Assembly (NCBI RefSeq): GCF_000802245.2
Contig: NZ_CP021080.1
Span: 3,348,001-3,412,000, forward strand
Direction: 5' to 3'
Length of the DNA stretch: 64,000 bases
Source: Streptomyces pluripotens
Lineage (GTDB): Bacteria; Actinomycetota; Actinomycetes; Streptomycetales; Streptomycetaceae
In this document: in pieces, positions 41,737 through 50,097 of the stretch
How the letters are laid out: every line of letters starts with the position of its first letter
Position numbering within the stretch: the first letter of the stretch is position 1
Translations under genes and position numbers: made by a program
The notes under the pieces: model-generated
What the model was told of the DNA's origin: nothing
Databases searched by the model: none
Seen by the model: only the letters and a program-made list of their open reading frames with translations

Positions 41737-43383
41737 TCAAGCGAGCCAGACCGTGGTGTCCGGTGGCAGCGTCCCGGCCCGGTCGAACGGCGCGCTGCTC
41801 AGCAGGATCTCGCCCGGCGGAAGCGGCACCGGTGTGGCCGTGAGGTTGGCGACGCAGCGCCAGGCCGCCGAGCGGGTGAAGTCCAGGACCCCGGCGGGGG
41901 CGTCCTGCGTCCAGGTCAGCGTCTCGCCTTCCAGCAGCCCCCGGCGCAGCTGCAGGGCGGTCCGGTACAGCTCCAGCGTGGAGCCCTCCGTCCCGGTCTG
42001 CGCCTCAACCGAGTACGACGCGAACCAGGGCGGCTGCGGCAGCCAGGCGGCGCCGGGACCAAAGCCGTACGACGGTCCCGTCGTCGTCCACGGCAACGGC
42101 ACCCGGCAGCCGTCGCGCCCCTTGCGGACACGACCGGTCTGCTCCCAGACCGGGTCCTGGAGGACCTCGACGGGCAGGTCGGCGACCTCCGGCAAGCCGA
42201 GTTCCTCGCCCTGGTAGAGGTACGAGGAACCGGGCAGCGCAAGCATCAGCAGGGTCGCGGCACGGGCCCGGCACAGCCCCGCCGGCCCGTCGACCGCGGG
42301 GGCGCTGCCACCGGACAGCAGCCACGCTCCCGGGTCGGTGCCGGGCGGGAGCATGAGGCGGGAGGCGTGCCGGACGACGTCGTGGTTGGAGAGCACCCAG
42401 GTCGCGGAAGCGCCAACGGCACGGGCCGTGGCCAGCGAGTCGGTGATGACCCGGCGAAGTTCGTCCGCGTCCCATCCGGCCTGCAGATGCTCGAAGTTGA
42501 AGGCCTGATCGAGTTCGTCGGGGCGGGCGTACAAGGCGCGCCGGGTGCCGGGCACCCAGGCCTCGGCGACTGCGGTACGCCGCGGGCGGTAGGCGTCGAA
42601 GACCTTGCGCCAGTCGCGGTAGATCTCGTGGACCTCGTCGCGGTCCCAGTACGGGTGGCTGCCCGGCGGGACGCGCAGCAGGGCCTCCTCCCCGGTGGAA
42701 CCGATGCCGCCGACGTCCCGCAGCGGCTCGGTGAGGTCCTTGGCCAGGCCGTGGGCGACGTCGATGCGGAAACCGTCGACGCCCCGGTCGGCCCAGAAGC
42801 GCAAGGTGGCGCGGAAGCCGGTGCGGACGTCCTCGTTGTCCCAGTTCAGGTCGGGCTGTTCGGGGGCGAAGAGGTGGAGGTACCACTCGCCGTCGGGCGC
42901 CCTCTTCCAGGCGCTGCCGCCGAAGACCGACTGCCAGTCGGTGGGCGGCTCTTCACCGTGTTCGCCACGGCCGGGCCGGAAGACGTAGCGGTCCCGGGCC
43001 GGGGAGCCGGGAGCGGATCGCAGGGCCTCCTGGAACCACGAATGGAGGTGCGAGGTGTGGTTGGGGACGATGTCGACGAGGACCTTCAGGCCGAGCCGGT
43101 GGGCCTGGGCGACCAGGGCGTCGAAGTCGTCCAGGGTGCCGAGGCGTGGGTCGACGTCCCGGTGGTCGGCGACGTCGTAACCGCCGTCAGCGAGCTCGGA
43201 GGGATAGAAGGGACTCAGCCACAGGGCGTCGACGCCGAGCGCGGCAAGGTGGTCCAGGCGCCGGGTGATGCCCTTCAGGTCGCCGAGCCCGTCACCGTCG
43301 GCGTCGGCGAAACTGCGCGGATACACCTGGTAGACGACGGCCTGGCGCCACCAGTCGGGGTCCTTGGACGAGTGGTCTGCCAT
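41737..43383 (-). CDS. GH13 alpha-glucosidase
   Basis: 548 residues. ATG 43383 has GGAGGGAG five bases upstream. The protein begins as a typical oligo-1,6-/alpha-glucosidase: WWRQAVVYQVYPRSFADADGDGLGDL. Conserved regions are intact: VDIVPNHTS, GFRIDVAHG (nucleophile Asp), AVAEAWV (acid/base Glu) and LSNHDVVRH (third Asp). No signal peptide, so it acts inside the cell on short maltodextrins, sucrose or trehalose-like sugars. It appears monocistronic, with no transporter or LacI gene adjacent. Confidence 0.92.
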   Translation of the reverse strand: MADHSSKDPDWWRQAVVYQVYPRSFADADGDGLGDLKGITRRLDHLAALGVDALWLSPFYPSELADGGYDVADHRDVDPRLGTLDDFDALVAQAHRLGLKVLVDIVPNHTSHLHSWFQEALRSAPGSPARDRYVFRPGRGEHGEEPPTDWQSVFGGSAWKRAPDGEWYLHLFAPEQPDLNWDNEDVRTGFRATLRFWADRGVDGFRIDVAHGLAKDLTEPLRDVGGIGSTGEEALLRVPPGSHPYWDRDEVHEIYRDWRKVFDAYRPRRTAVAEAWVPGTRRALYARPDELDQAFNFEHLQAGWDADELRRVITDSLATARAVGASATWVLSNHDVVRHASRLMLPPGTDPGAWLLSGGSAPAVDGPAGLCRARAATLLMLALPGSSYLYQGEELGLPEVADLPVEVLQDPVWEQTGRVRKGRDGCRVPLPWTTTGPSYGFGPGAAWLPQPPWFASYSVEAQTGTEGSTLELYRTALQLRRGLLEGETLTWTQDAPAGVLDFTRSAAWRCVANLTATPVPLPPGEILLSSAPFDRAGTLPPDTTVWLA

Positions 43384-43580
43384 GCGGGCTCCCTCCGGTA
43401 CGGACGACTGTACGGAATCTGTCCACACCGCCCGCAAAGGGAACCTTCGGGCGTTGAAGAGTGAACAACCCCCATGCGCACACGTCGTAGAGGCCGGCCT
43501 GGACCCGACGGACATACGGCCCGGCACCACCTGGCACCGCCGCCCGGCGGCCCACCGCCGGACCACCGGGCCGTCCCGTC

Positions 43581-44549
43581 CTAGGAGCGGGTCACCGTCG
43601 CCAGGTACAGCCGCACGTACCGCTCCACGTCCACTTCCAGAGCCACGTCCACCAGGGACTGTTCGCGCTCGCCCTCGTGGATCTCGGATTCGCCGGGACG
43701 GGGACGGCGGTCCACGACCGTCTGGCCGCGGGCCGGGCCCTGGGTGAGGCAGACCTCGACCGGCAGCAGACGGGTGGTGATGCCCTGCGGGTCGGCGACC
43801 GCGCACACCGCGCCCGCGTCGCCGAGACCGCCCGCCTCCTCTGCCTCGGGGTCACCGCCCGGCGTGGTAGGGCGGTGGGCCAGGAGTTCACCGGCCAGCC
43901 GGGTACCGGACTCGGCGCTCGCGCGCAGGCGATGCACCTCGGGGCTGGGAACGACGACCTGCTGGAAGACGTCGAGGCCGTACATCGTGATCGGCACCCC
44001 TGCCGTCAGCAGGATCGCCGCCGCCTCCGGGTCGTGCCAGACGTTGAACTCGGCTACCGGGGTGGCGTTGCCGGTGGCCACCGCACCACCCATGAACACG
44101 ATCCGCTCGATGTTGCGGGTCACCTCGGGGTGGGTGCGCAGCAGCAGGGCGATGTTCGTCAGGGGCGCGGTCGGGACCAGGGTGACCGGGCGGGGCGCGG
44201 CAAGGATCTCGCGGCGCAGGAGCGTGACGGCGTCCAGCGCGGCGGCGGCCCGGTTGGGCGGGGGCAGGCCCAGGTCGCCCATGCCGTCGGCACCGTGCAC
44301 ATGGCGGGCCGAACGGGCCGGTTCGAGCAGCGGGCGTTCGGCACCCCGCCCCACCGGGATGTCGGGGGCACCCGCTTGCTCCAGCACGGTCAGGGTGTTG
44401 CGGACCACCCCGTCGACGTCCGTGTTCCCGGCCACGCAGGTCACCGCCCGCAGGTCCAGACCCGGGTGGCGTACGGCGAACAGCAGGGCCAGGGCGTCGT
44501 CGACACCGGTGTCGCAGTCGATGATCACGGGGATGGGGTGACCGGCCAC
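43581..44549 (-). CDS. Inosine-uridine preferring nucleoside hydrolase
   Basis: 322 residues. GTG 44549 has GGAAGGAG five bases upstream. The calcium-binding family motif IIDCDTGVDDALAL starts at residue 8. TLVPTAPLTNIALLL and FMGGAVATGNATPVAEFNVWHDPEAA are also hallmark segments, and GGLGDAGAVCAV supplies the late active-site Asp. It should cleave ribonucleosides to base and ribose in salvage. It lies 80 bases downstream of the thrS stop on the same strand. Confidence 0.92.
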   Translation of the reverse strand: MAGHPIPVIIDCDTGVDDALALLFAVRHPGLDLRAVTCVAGNTDVDGVVRNTLTVLEQAGAPDIPVGRGAERPLLEPARSARHVHGADGMGDLGLPPPNRAAAALDAVTLLRREILAAPRPVTLVPTAPLTNIALLLRTHPEVTRNIERIVFMGGAVATGNATPVAEFNVWHDPEAAAILLTAGVPITMYGLDVFQQVVVPSPEVHRLRASAESGTRLAGELLAHRPTTPGGDPEAEEAGGLGDAGAVCAVADPQGITTRLLPVEVCLTQGPARGQTVVDRRPRPGESEIHEGEREQSLVDVALEVDVERYVRLYLATVTRS

Positions 44550-44629
44550 GGCGGACTCCTTCCGTTGGTCCGACCCTAAGCCGAGCCGTAGCGCTGCGAC
44601 CGGTACCGATCGTCCATCGAGAGCAGCGG

Positions 44630-45892
44630 TCACTCCCACAGGACGGTGCCGCGCGCGGCTACCCGGGCGGCGATCCGGCGCAGCAACTCGGAGACGGGGA
44701 GTTCCCCTGGGCGCCGACCGTCGCGAAGGCGCACCGCGGCCAGGCCCGCCCCAGCCTCGCGGGCGCCGATCACTGCCTGGTACGGCACCAGGCGCGCCGC
44801 CCGGACACGGGCGCCCAGGGTGCCCCGCTCAGGGCCGGCGAGTTCGGCGCGCAGGCCCCGTGCCAGGGCCTGCCGGACCAGCGCGGACGCCTGCTCCACC
44901 TGCTCCCCGGCTACCGGCAGCACGACCAGTTGGACCGGGGCCAGCCAAGCCGGGAAGGCTCCGCCGTGCACCTCGATCAGGTGGGCGACGACCCGCTCGA
45001 CACTGCCGACGATGCTGCGGTGCACCATCACCGGGCGGTGCTTCGCGCCGTCGGCGCCGGTGTAGTGCAGATTGAAGCGGGCGGGCTGGTGGAAGTCGAT
45101 CTGCACGGTGGACAGGGTGGACTGGCGGCCGGCCGGGTCCGCGATCTGCACGTCGATCTTGGGACCGTAGAAGGCGGCCTCACCCTCCGCCTCCTCATAC
45201 GCCACCCCGGCCTTGGCGAGAACTTCCCGCAGCAGCGCGATCGACCGGCGCCACAGCTCGGGGTCGGCGACGTACTTCCCGTCCTCGCCCGGCAGCGAGA
45301 GGCGGTGGCGCACCGCCTCGATGCCGAGGTCGGCGTAGGCACGGGCGATCAGCTCCAGGGCATCACCGGCCTCCTGCACCGCCTGGCCGAGGGTGCAGAA
45401 GACATGTGCGTCGTTGAGGTGGATGGCCCGCACTCGGGTCAGGCCGCCCAGCGCCCCGGACGGTTCGGCCCGGTGCATGCTGCCCAGCTCGGCGAGGCGC
45501 AACGGTAGCTCGCGGTAGCTGTGGGAGCGGGAACGGTAGATCAGGGCGTGGTGGGGACAGAGGCTGGGGCGCAGGACCACCTCCCCGGCCTCCCCTGCCT
45601 CCCCGGCTTCGTCGGCTTCGTCGGCGCCCAGTTTCATGGGCGGGTACATGTCCTCCCGGTAGTGCTCCCAGTGCCCGGAGATCTCATACAGTTCCCGTTT
45701 GCCGAGCGCGGGCGAGTACACGTGCCGGTATCCGGCTGCGCGTTCCGCCTCCCGGATGTACTCCTCCACGGTGTGCCGTACGACCGCCCCGTCAGGCAGC
45801 CAGTACGGCAGGCCGGCACCGATCAGCGGGTCGGTGCCGAACAGGCCGAGTTCGCGGCCGAGCTGGCGGTGGTCATGCGGTCGGTCGTTCAT
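44630..45892 (-). CDS. thrS: Auxiliary threonyl-tRNA synthetase lacking TGS and editing domains
   Basis: 420 residues; a full-length ThrRS has about 640-660. ATG 45892 has GGAGGAG five bases upstream. The catalytic core starts almost at once (LGLFGTDPLIGAGLPYWLPD). Zinc ligands are present: C112 in RPSLCPHH, H163 in LNDAHVFC, and a later His in MVHRSIVGSVERV. Motif 2 reads HRAEPSGALGGLTRVR. The C-terminal anticodon domain (from about residue 315, FPAWLAPVQLVVLP) is complete. The N-terminal TGS and N2 editing domains are missing. An acidic repeat (ADEADEAGEAGEAGE, 90-104) is inserted. Such short paralogues can serve as inhibitor-resistant or zinc-starvation copies. A leader peptide and hairpin upstream suggest attenuation control. 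Confidence 0.92.
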   Translation of the reverse strand: MNDRPHDHRQLGRELGLFGTDPLIGAGLPYWLPDGAVVRHTVEEYIREAERAAGYRHVYSPALGKRELYEISGHWEHYREDMYPPMKLGADEADEAGEAGEAGEVVLRPSLCPHHALIYRSRSHSYRELPLRLAELGSMHRAEPSGALGGLTRVRAIHLNDAHVFCTLGQAVQEAGDALELIARAYADLGIEAVRHRLSLPGEDGKYVADPELWRRSIALLREVLAKAGVAYEEAEGEAAFYGPKIDVQIADPAGRQSTLSTVQIDFHQPARFNLHYTGADGAKHRPVMVHRSIVGSVERVVAHLIEVHGGAFPAWLAPVQLVVLPVAGEQVEQASALVRQALARGLRAELAGPERGTLGARVRAARLVPYQAVIGAREAGAGLAAVRLRDGRRPGELPVSELLRRIAARVAARGTVLWE

Positions 45893-45948
45893 CAGGGCTC
45901 CTCCGTACGGTGACGGGACGAGGAACCGGGAAGCGCAAGCAGATACGC

Positions 45949-45980
45949 CGAAGCCCCGGGGCACTCGCCCCGGGGCTTCG
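45949..45980 (-). terminator. Hairpin in the thrS leader, candidate attenuator
   Basis: CGAAGCCCCGGGGC (45967-45980 on the minus strand) pairs perfectly with its complement at 45949-45962 around a 4-base loop, a 14-bp stem. It lies between the leader peptide stop (45995) and the thrS ribosome site. No T run follows, as usual for this genus. The position upstream of the gene, not downstream, is what points to attenuation. Confidence 0.75.
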
Positions 45981-45994
45981 ATGCTGGTCAGGTG

Positions 45995-46057
45995 TCAGCG
46001 CGCCGGGACGGTCTCCGGCGTCGTCGTGCGCGACGGGCACTGCTGGGCGGGCTGCAT
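45995..46057 (-). CDS. Threonine-rich leader peptide of thrS
   Basis: A 20-codon frame, ATG 46057 to TGA 45995, with three consecutive ACG Thr codons (46027-46019) and a fourth, ACC (46012-46010); the centre reads RTTTPET. The stop is 14 bases before the terminator stem. A -10-like TACGCT lies seven bases before the ATG (46070-46065), fitting a leaderless transcript. Ribosome stalling at the Thr codons under low Thr-tRNA would alter folding downstream. A small competing stem, CGCCGG (46020-46015) with CCGGCG (46006-46001), starts in the third Thr codon. The peptide itself needs experimental proof. Confidence 0.65.
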   Translation of the reverse strand: MQPAQQCPSRTTTPETVPAR

Positions 46058-46064
46058 GGGCGTG

Positions 46065-46070
46065 AGCGTA
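46065..46070 (-). promoter_or_regulatory. Candidate -10 element (TACGCT) of the thrS leader transcript
   Basis: TACGCT on the minus strand, followed by seven bases and the leader ATG, the spacing expected for a leaderless mRNA. No convincing -35 is seen. Confidence 0.4.
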
Positions 46071-46320
46071 GCGAGGGGTACGGAGGCTGGCCACGCATTT
46101 TGGCAGCCCACCTCGCCCGTACCACTCGTCGCCCGTCGCGACCCCGCCCGTCGCGCGCAGGCCCTCGTCACACGAGGCTCCCGTCACCCGTCAGCCCGCG
46201 TGTGCCGCGGGCCCTCACCCGGACGGCCCGGAGCGCTGGTGGGGCGGTCCCGGTGGTGTTGCCGTGGGAGCAGGCACCCCCCACCGGATTCCGCCGGCAC
46301 GCAGCCCAGGAGGCACCCCG

Positions 46321-47103
46321 ATGACGCCCGCGATACGCTCCCGTGCCCTCCCGCTCTCCCTGATCGCCGCAGGCCTGCTCGCCGTCGGTAGCTGCGCCGC
46401 CCTCGGCCTGAACCATCCGGCGACCGCGCCACAGCCCCTCCCGACGATCGACCGACCGACCCCGACGCCCAAGGCGTCCGCACGCGCGGACGGCTCCTCG
46501 CTCAGCGACGAACAGGCGCGGGCAGCGCTCATCACCCAAGCCGACCTCGGCGCCCCCTGGACCGCGACACACGGCGCAGCCACCTGGCGGGACGGACTAC
46601 TGAAGGCGACCACCGGGGCCGGGCAGTGCCAGGGGCTGTTGGACGCCCTCTACAGCGACGAGCTCCTGGGCGCCCCAGCCCGGGTCGCCATCGGCTTGGA
46701 CGACTCCGACACCGACGCCCAGCTGCGCTACCAGATCGGGGCACGCAGCCCGGCCGAGGTCGACTCCACACTGGCCTGGCTGCGGACGATGCCGGTGCAG
46801 TGCGCCCGTTTCACGGCCACCACGGACCTCGGGATCGTCGAGGACGTGCAGGTCGTCGACGCCCCGCTGCCAGAGGTCGGGGACGTGCGGCAGGGGCTGC
46901 GGATCACCCTCGCCGGTACCACGCCCGACGAACAGGAGACCGTGCTCACCATGGAGGTGGCCGCCGTCCGGGTCGGCACGGACGCCTTCGCCCTCACCAA
47001 CGGCGGTCTCGGCGAGGTGCCGAACGACGCCACCCAGGCCGCCGTCCAGATCGGCGCGCTGCGCCTGGCCGACGTGCGCAGGCAGGGACGGGCGCAGGTG
47101 TGA
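46321..47103 (+). CDS. Lipoprotein with PknH-like extracellular sensor fold
   Basis: 260 residues. ATG 46321 has AGGAGG six bases upstream. An N-terminal signal (LPLSLIAAGLLAVGSC) ends in a lipobox-like Cys. A Pro/Thr linker is followed by a domain of about 200 residues with DEQARAALITQADLGAPW and paired Cys (GQCQG and VQCARF). These resemble the extracellular sensor domains of PknH-type proteins and related actinobacterial lipoproteins. A surface location is expected; the ligand is unknown. Confidence 0.75.
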   Translation: MTPAIRSRALPLSLIAAGLLAVGSCAALGLNHPATAPQPLPTIDRPTPTPKASARADGSSLSDEQARAALITQADLGAPWTATHGAATWRDGLLKATTGAGQCQGLLDALYSDELLGAPARVAIGLDDSDTDAQLRYQIGARSPAEVDSTLAWLRTMPVQCARFTATTDLGIVEDVQVVDAPLPEVGDVRQGLRITLAGTTPDEQETVLTMEVAAVRVGTDAFALTNGGLGEVPNDATQAAVQIGALRLADVRRQGRAQV

Positions 47104-47306
47104 CGGCCGGGTCCTCCGCTGCCGCTCAGGCCGTCCCGTCCGGTACGAGCCCGGCCCGCCGCCACGGGGCACGGGAGTCCGGCAGCGGCGCGGGCGGCTC
47201 CTCGCCCTAGGCTCGGTGCTGTGTCACCGGGTGCCCCGTTCACGGTAGTTGTGGACGTTCCCACCGAAGCCTGGGCTGCGCTCCCCACGGGCCCCGGTGC
47301 CCTGAG

Positions 47307-47426
47307 TCAGTCGGAAAGGGCAGCGAGTCCACTCACCACGATGGCGAGGAACACAAGGGCCGCCACCAGGCAGCCGACGCCCGCCAGCGCACCGCCGACC
47401 GTCCACGGCTTGGAGGGCGCTTCCCC
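47307..47426 (-). pseudogene. In-frame transmembrane extension or remnant after a TAG stop
   Basis: Directly after the TAG (47429-47427) of the carboxymuconolactone-decarboxylase-like gene, the same frame stays open for 39 codons to a TGA at 47307. It encodes a clean membrane helix (SKPWTVGGALAGVGCLVAAL and then VFLAIVVSGLAALSD). No ATG, GTG or TTG start stands early in the frame. It is either a read-through extension that would anchor the enzyme, or the remnant of a small membrane-protein gene that has lost its start. Confidence 0.45.
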
Positions 47427-48002
47427 CTATCCGTTCCGGGTGGGCGCCGACAGTCCGGAATACGCGTCCGGACCGGCATCGATCGGAACGCCGGCCGAAT
47501 CGACGAAGCGCGTCAGCATGTGGAACCAGGCCATGGTCATGATGGCTTGCGCGGCTTTGTCCTGGCTGCCGTAGTGCGACACGAGTTCCCGCACCTGCGC
47601 TGCGTTCAGCTTCGCCTGGGTGCTCATGTCATCCACCATGCGGCAGAGCCGCTGAAACCAGGGGGCCAACCGGTCCAGCTCGTCTTCCAGAACGGCCTGG
47701 CTGAGCTCTCGGGAGAGCCCGGCGGCCTCGGCCAGGACGAAGTGCTGCGGGACCTCGTAGTCCGAGGCATTCTGCCGGAATGTCCGCAGGGCGATGACCT
47801 CACGGTCTGCACCCGGAATCCAGTCGGGGCCGAACATCACCGACAGCGCCGCCTGGTATTCCCGGACCATGCCGGTCCTCGCGATCATCCGCCACACATT
47901 CAGCCGCGGCAACGACGTGAGGAACGCCGCTGTGTCCGCGTCGAGTTCCGAATCCGCGGGCAGATCGAGCTTCGGCAGGTTCTCGGGACGTAGCGAACAC
48001 AT
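47427..48002 (-). CDS. Carboxymuconolactone decarboxylase-like (AhpD superfamily) protein
   Basis: 191 residues. ATG 48002 has GGAAGGG about six bases upstream. The fold is indicated by REVIALRTFRQNASDYEVPQHFVLAEAAGLS, the CMD segment with its conserved E-x-x-x-H spacing, and by AIMTMAWFHMLTRFVDSAGV near the end. The CxxC pair of AhpD peroxidase members is absent, so it is not a thiol peroxidase; a lyase, isomerase or binding role is possible. The gene ends in TAG, after which the frame remains open (see 47307-47426). Confidence 0.82.
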   Translation of the reverse strand: MCSLRPENLPKLDLPADSELDADTAAFLTSLPRLNVWRMIARTGMVREYQAALSVMFGPDWIPGADREVIALRTFRQNASDYEVPQHFVLAEAAGLSRELSQAVLEDELDRLAPWFQRLCRMVDDMSTQAKLNAAQVRELVSHYGSQDKAAQAIMTMAWFHMLTRFVDSAGVPIDAGPDAYSGLSAPTRNG

Positions 48003-48309
48003 GGATGGCCCTTCCGTCAGCCAGCCTGCGCCTCGGAACGCTCACCCGGTGGAGTTCGCCCGACTCGACACGTCTAAGCCCTGCACCGGACCCACGAGCT
48101 GGAAGTGCCGTGCCGGAACGGTGCACCACCCTGTGCCACGGCGTGTTCTCAGCATCGGCCGAAGGCTTGCTGGCACGCTCTTGACACCGAGCGTAGGCAG
48201 GAAGCCAGCTCCCGGCCACCGGCGCGACCCGACCGGACGTCCGCCGGCGCCGTGCGACGGGACCGGCGGGAGGACCGGTCGTGCTCGGCCGGACAGGTCC
48301 CGGGGGTTC
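48003..48309. other. 307-bp region between the CMD-like and XRE-TPR genes
   Basis: No gene supported. On the minus strand a -10-like TACGCT (48195-48190) would give the CMD-like gene a leader of about 180 bases, but no good -35 is present. No strong hairpin was noticed after the XRE-TPR stop. Confidence 0.4.
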
Positions 48310-49653
48310 TCACAGCGGCGGCTGGGCCGGCGCCGGACCCAGGGTGGTGGTGCCCGGAGTCGTGCGGTGGCCGAGGCCGGTGCGGTAGGCGTCCAGGGCC
48401 GCCTCGATACGGCCCGTACGGCGCAGCAGGTCGCCCAGGAGACGGCACAGGTCCGCCAGGTCGCCGGCGGCACCCGCACGTTCCAGAAGGCTGAGCGCGC
48501 GGACGTAGTGCTCTTCGGCAGCCTCGGTGTCCCGGGAGTCCTCGGCGATGATGCCGAGGAGGCGGTGGGCGGCGGCCGCGTGGACGGCGCCGCGTTCGGA
48601 GGAGAAGTCGCCCAGCACGCCTTCGAGCAGCTCGGCCGCCTCCGCCGACTTGCCGCGGCGGTGCAGCACGTCGGCCAGTTCGACCGCGGCCTGGCTGCGG
48701 TAGAGGGCGGCCCGGGTCTTCGCGAGCATGTCGAGCGCCTGGCGCAACTCCGCTTCGGCGGCCGTCAGCTGACCGTTCTGTGCATGGATGTACCCCCGCA
48801 TCCAGTGGCAGTTGGCCAGTTCGGTGCGCAGCTGGAGCTGGCGGTAGAGCTCAGCTGCCTTGGCCAGGGAGGCGTCGGCCTCGGCGACACGGCCTTCGGC
48901 GAGCAGAGTACGGGCCACCGAGCGGTGCATCCGGGCGACCAGTGCGGGGTCGGCGGCCTGCGGGGCGAGCGCGAGGGCGAATTCGGCGGCCTGGGCGGCA
49001 CGGGCGTGGGCGCCCATGTCCATGTACGGGCCGATGACACTCGCGTAGAGCAACAGCAAGGCATCGGGGTCGTGCAGGCCACCGCGGTTGAGTTCGTCGA
49101 GCGTCGACTCCAAAAGGTAGACCGAGTAACGGAGTTCGCCGGCCAAATAGTGGGAGACGGCGCGTCCGCGCAGGGCTGGCACCCGCATCGGCAGTGGAGT
49201 ACCGCCCAGTTGCCTCTCGGCCCGCTCGAAGCACTCCCGGGCGCGCTCCAGGTCCCCCGTCTCCAGGGCGCATTCACCGAGACCGAGAAGCGCAGTGGCC
49301 TGCTCACGGCCGAGCTCGTGCGTCTCCGCCTCAGCGAGCAGCGCCGTGTACCGCGCCGCCGCCTCCTCGGCCCGGCCGTCGGCGAGGACGCGCTGTGCCT
49401 CGGTCAGGCGCAACCGGAGGTCGGTGGCGAGGTGGGCAGGCCGTCCCAGGGCCAGTTCCTCGAAGGCGACCCCGAGGCGGCCCGCAATGTGCCTGAGCGC
49501 CTCGTCGGAGGCCCGGGCCCGGCCCGCCTCCAGAGTGGAGATGTAGGCCGGCGTGTAGGCCGGTTCGGCCAGTTGTCGCTGAGTCAGCCCACGCTGGGTG
49601 CGTAGGCGTTGCACGCGCCGCCCGATGACCTGCGGATCGTCCCGTTCCTGCAT
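48310..49653 (-). CDS. XRE-family regulator with TPR repeats
   Basis: 447 residues. ATG 49653 is preceded by GGGGGG about eight bases upstream. The helix-turn-helix is at 7-62 (VQRLRTQRGLTQRQLAEPAYTPAYISTLEAGRARAS). The rest (about 85-430) is a TPR solenoid, for example RYTALLAEAETHELGREQAT, ALLGLGECALETGDLERARE and ALSLLERAGAAGDLADLCRLLGDLLRRTG. HTH plus TPR is the layout of RRNPP-type peptide-sensing regulators and of many unlinked Streptomyces regulators. A palindrome at 49723-49738 and a small secreted protein gene lie just upstream. Confidence 0.88.
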   Translation of the reverse strand: MQERDDPQVIGRRVQRLRTQRGLTQRQLAEPAYTPAYISTLEAGRARASDEALRHIAGRLGVAFEELALGRPAHLATDLRLRLTEAQRVLADGRAEEAAARYTALLAEAETHELGREQATALLGLGECALETGDLERARECFERAERQLGGTPLPMRVPALRGRAVSHYLAGELRYSVYLLESTLDELNRGGLHDPDALLLLYASVIGPYMDMGAHARAAQAAEFALALAPQAADPALVARMHRSVARTLLAEGRVAEADASLAKAAELYRQLQLRTELANCHWMRGYIHAQNGQLTAAEAELRQALDMLAKTRAALYRSQAAVELADVLHRRGKSAEAAELLEGVLGDFSSERGAVHAAAAHRLLGIIAEDSRDTEAAEEHYVRALSLLERAGAAGDLADLCRLLGDLLRRTGRIEAALDAYRTGLGHRTTPGTTTLGPAPAQPPL

Positions 49654-49697
49654 TCCCAGACCCCCCAACTCCCCTGGCACCCCTTGCCGTTCGGTTC

Positions 49698-49740
49698 CAG
49701 CTACCCCTAGGTTAAACGGCGGATTAAGCCTGCTTAATAC
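49698..49740 (-). promoter_or_regulatory. Promoter and palindromic operator upstream of the XRE-TPR gene
   Basis: ATTAAGC-CT-GCTTAAT (49723-49738) is a perfect palindrome in an AT-rich patch. On the minus strand, TTAAGC (within the palindrome) and TAACCT are 17 bases apart, a plausible -35/-10 pair for the regulator gene, so the palindrome would cover the promoter. It also lies 28 bases before the divergent small secreted protein gene. Confidence 0.5.
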
Positions 49741-49765
49741 GCCGCTGTCGTGTTGCGAGGTCACC

Positions 49766-49981
49766 GTGCCCGGACGTCCATCCGCACCTTACGGACACCA
49801 CACCCCCGAACCGGCCTTCCCGCGGCTCCGGGGGGCGGGCGGCGGCGCGTCCGCCGCCCGGGGCGTCGCCGCGGCCGTGATCGCCGCGGCGACCCTCATC
49901 CTCGCGGCGAACGCGGGCCCGGCCCGCGCAGCGGACACCGCGCCCACGCCGACGGCGGTCGTGCAGCACGCCCGACCCTGA
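49766..49981 (+). CDS. Small secreted or membrane peptide divergent from the XRE-TPR gene
   Basis: 71 residues from GTG 49766, with GAGG six bases upstream. A polar N-terminus, then a hydrophobic segment with a signal-peptide look (GVAAAVIAAATLILAANAGPARA, around residues 34-56) ending in an ARA-like cleavage site, and a short tail (ADTAPTPTAVVQHARP). The gene shares its upstream region with the TPR regulator, so it might encode a signal peptide for it; this is inference. Coding status is moderate. Confidence 0.5.
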   Translation: MPGRPSAPYGHHTPEPAFPRLRGAGGGASAARGVAAAVIAAATLILAANAGPARAADTAPTPTAVVQHARP

Positions 49982-50085
49982 CCGACGCCGACCGAGCGCC
50001 GACGCACCTGTGCCGCGCCGTCGCCCGACCGGGCAAGGCCGGTTCTGGCCCGGGCCGGGTACTCCCCTCGGGCCCCACCGGGGCT

Positions 50086-50091
50086 TACGCT
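50086..50091 (+). promoter_or_regulatory. -10-like TACGCT, leaderless start of the M20 gene
   Basis: TACGCT is followed by six bases and GTG 50098, the spacing of leaderless Streptomyces transcripts. No ribosome site precedes the GTG, which agrees with this reading. Confidence 0.5.
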
Positions 50092-50097
50092 GCTCCC

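Noticed and set aside
45892..46057. T-box riboswitch upstream of thrS
   Set aside because: No T-box core sequence (TGGNACCGCG-like) or specifier loop was seen; the leader peptide with Thr codons explains the leader better.
45873..46187. Alternative 104-codon frame overlapping the thrS leader
   Set aside because: It has no ribosome site and no family, and it runs through the terminator hairpin out of frame with the Thr codons and into the start of thrS.
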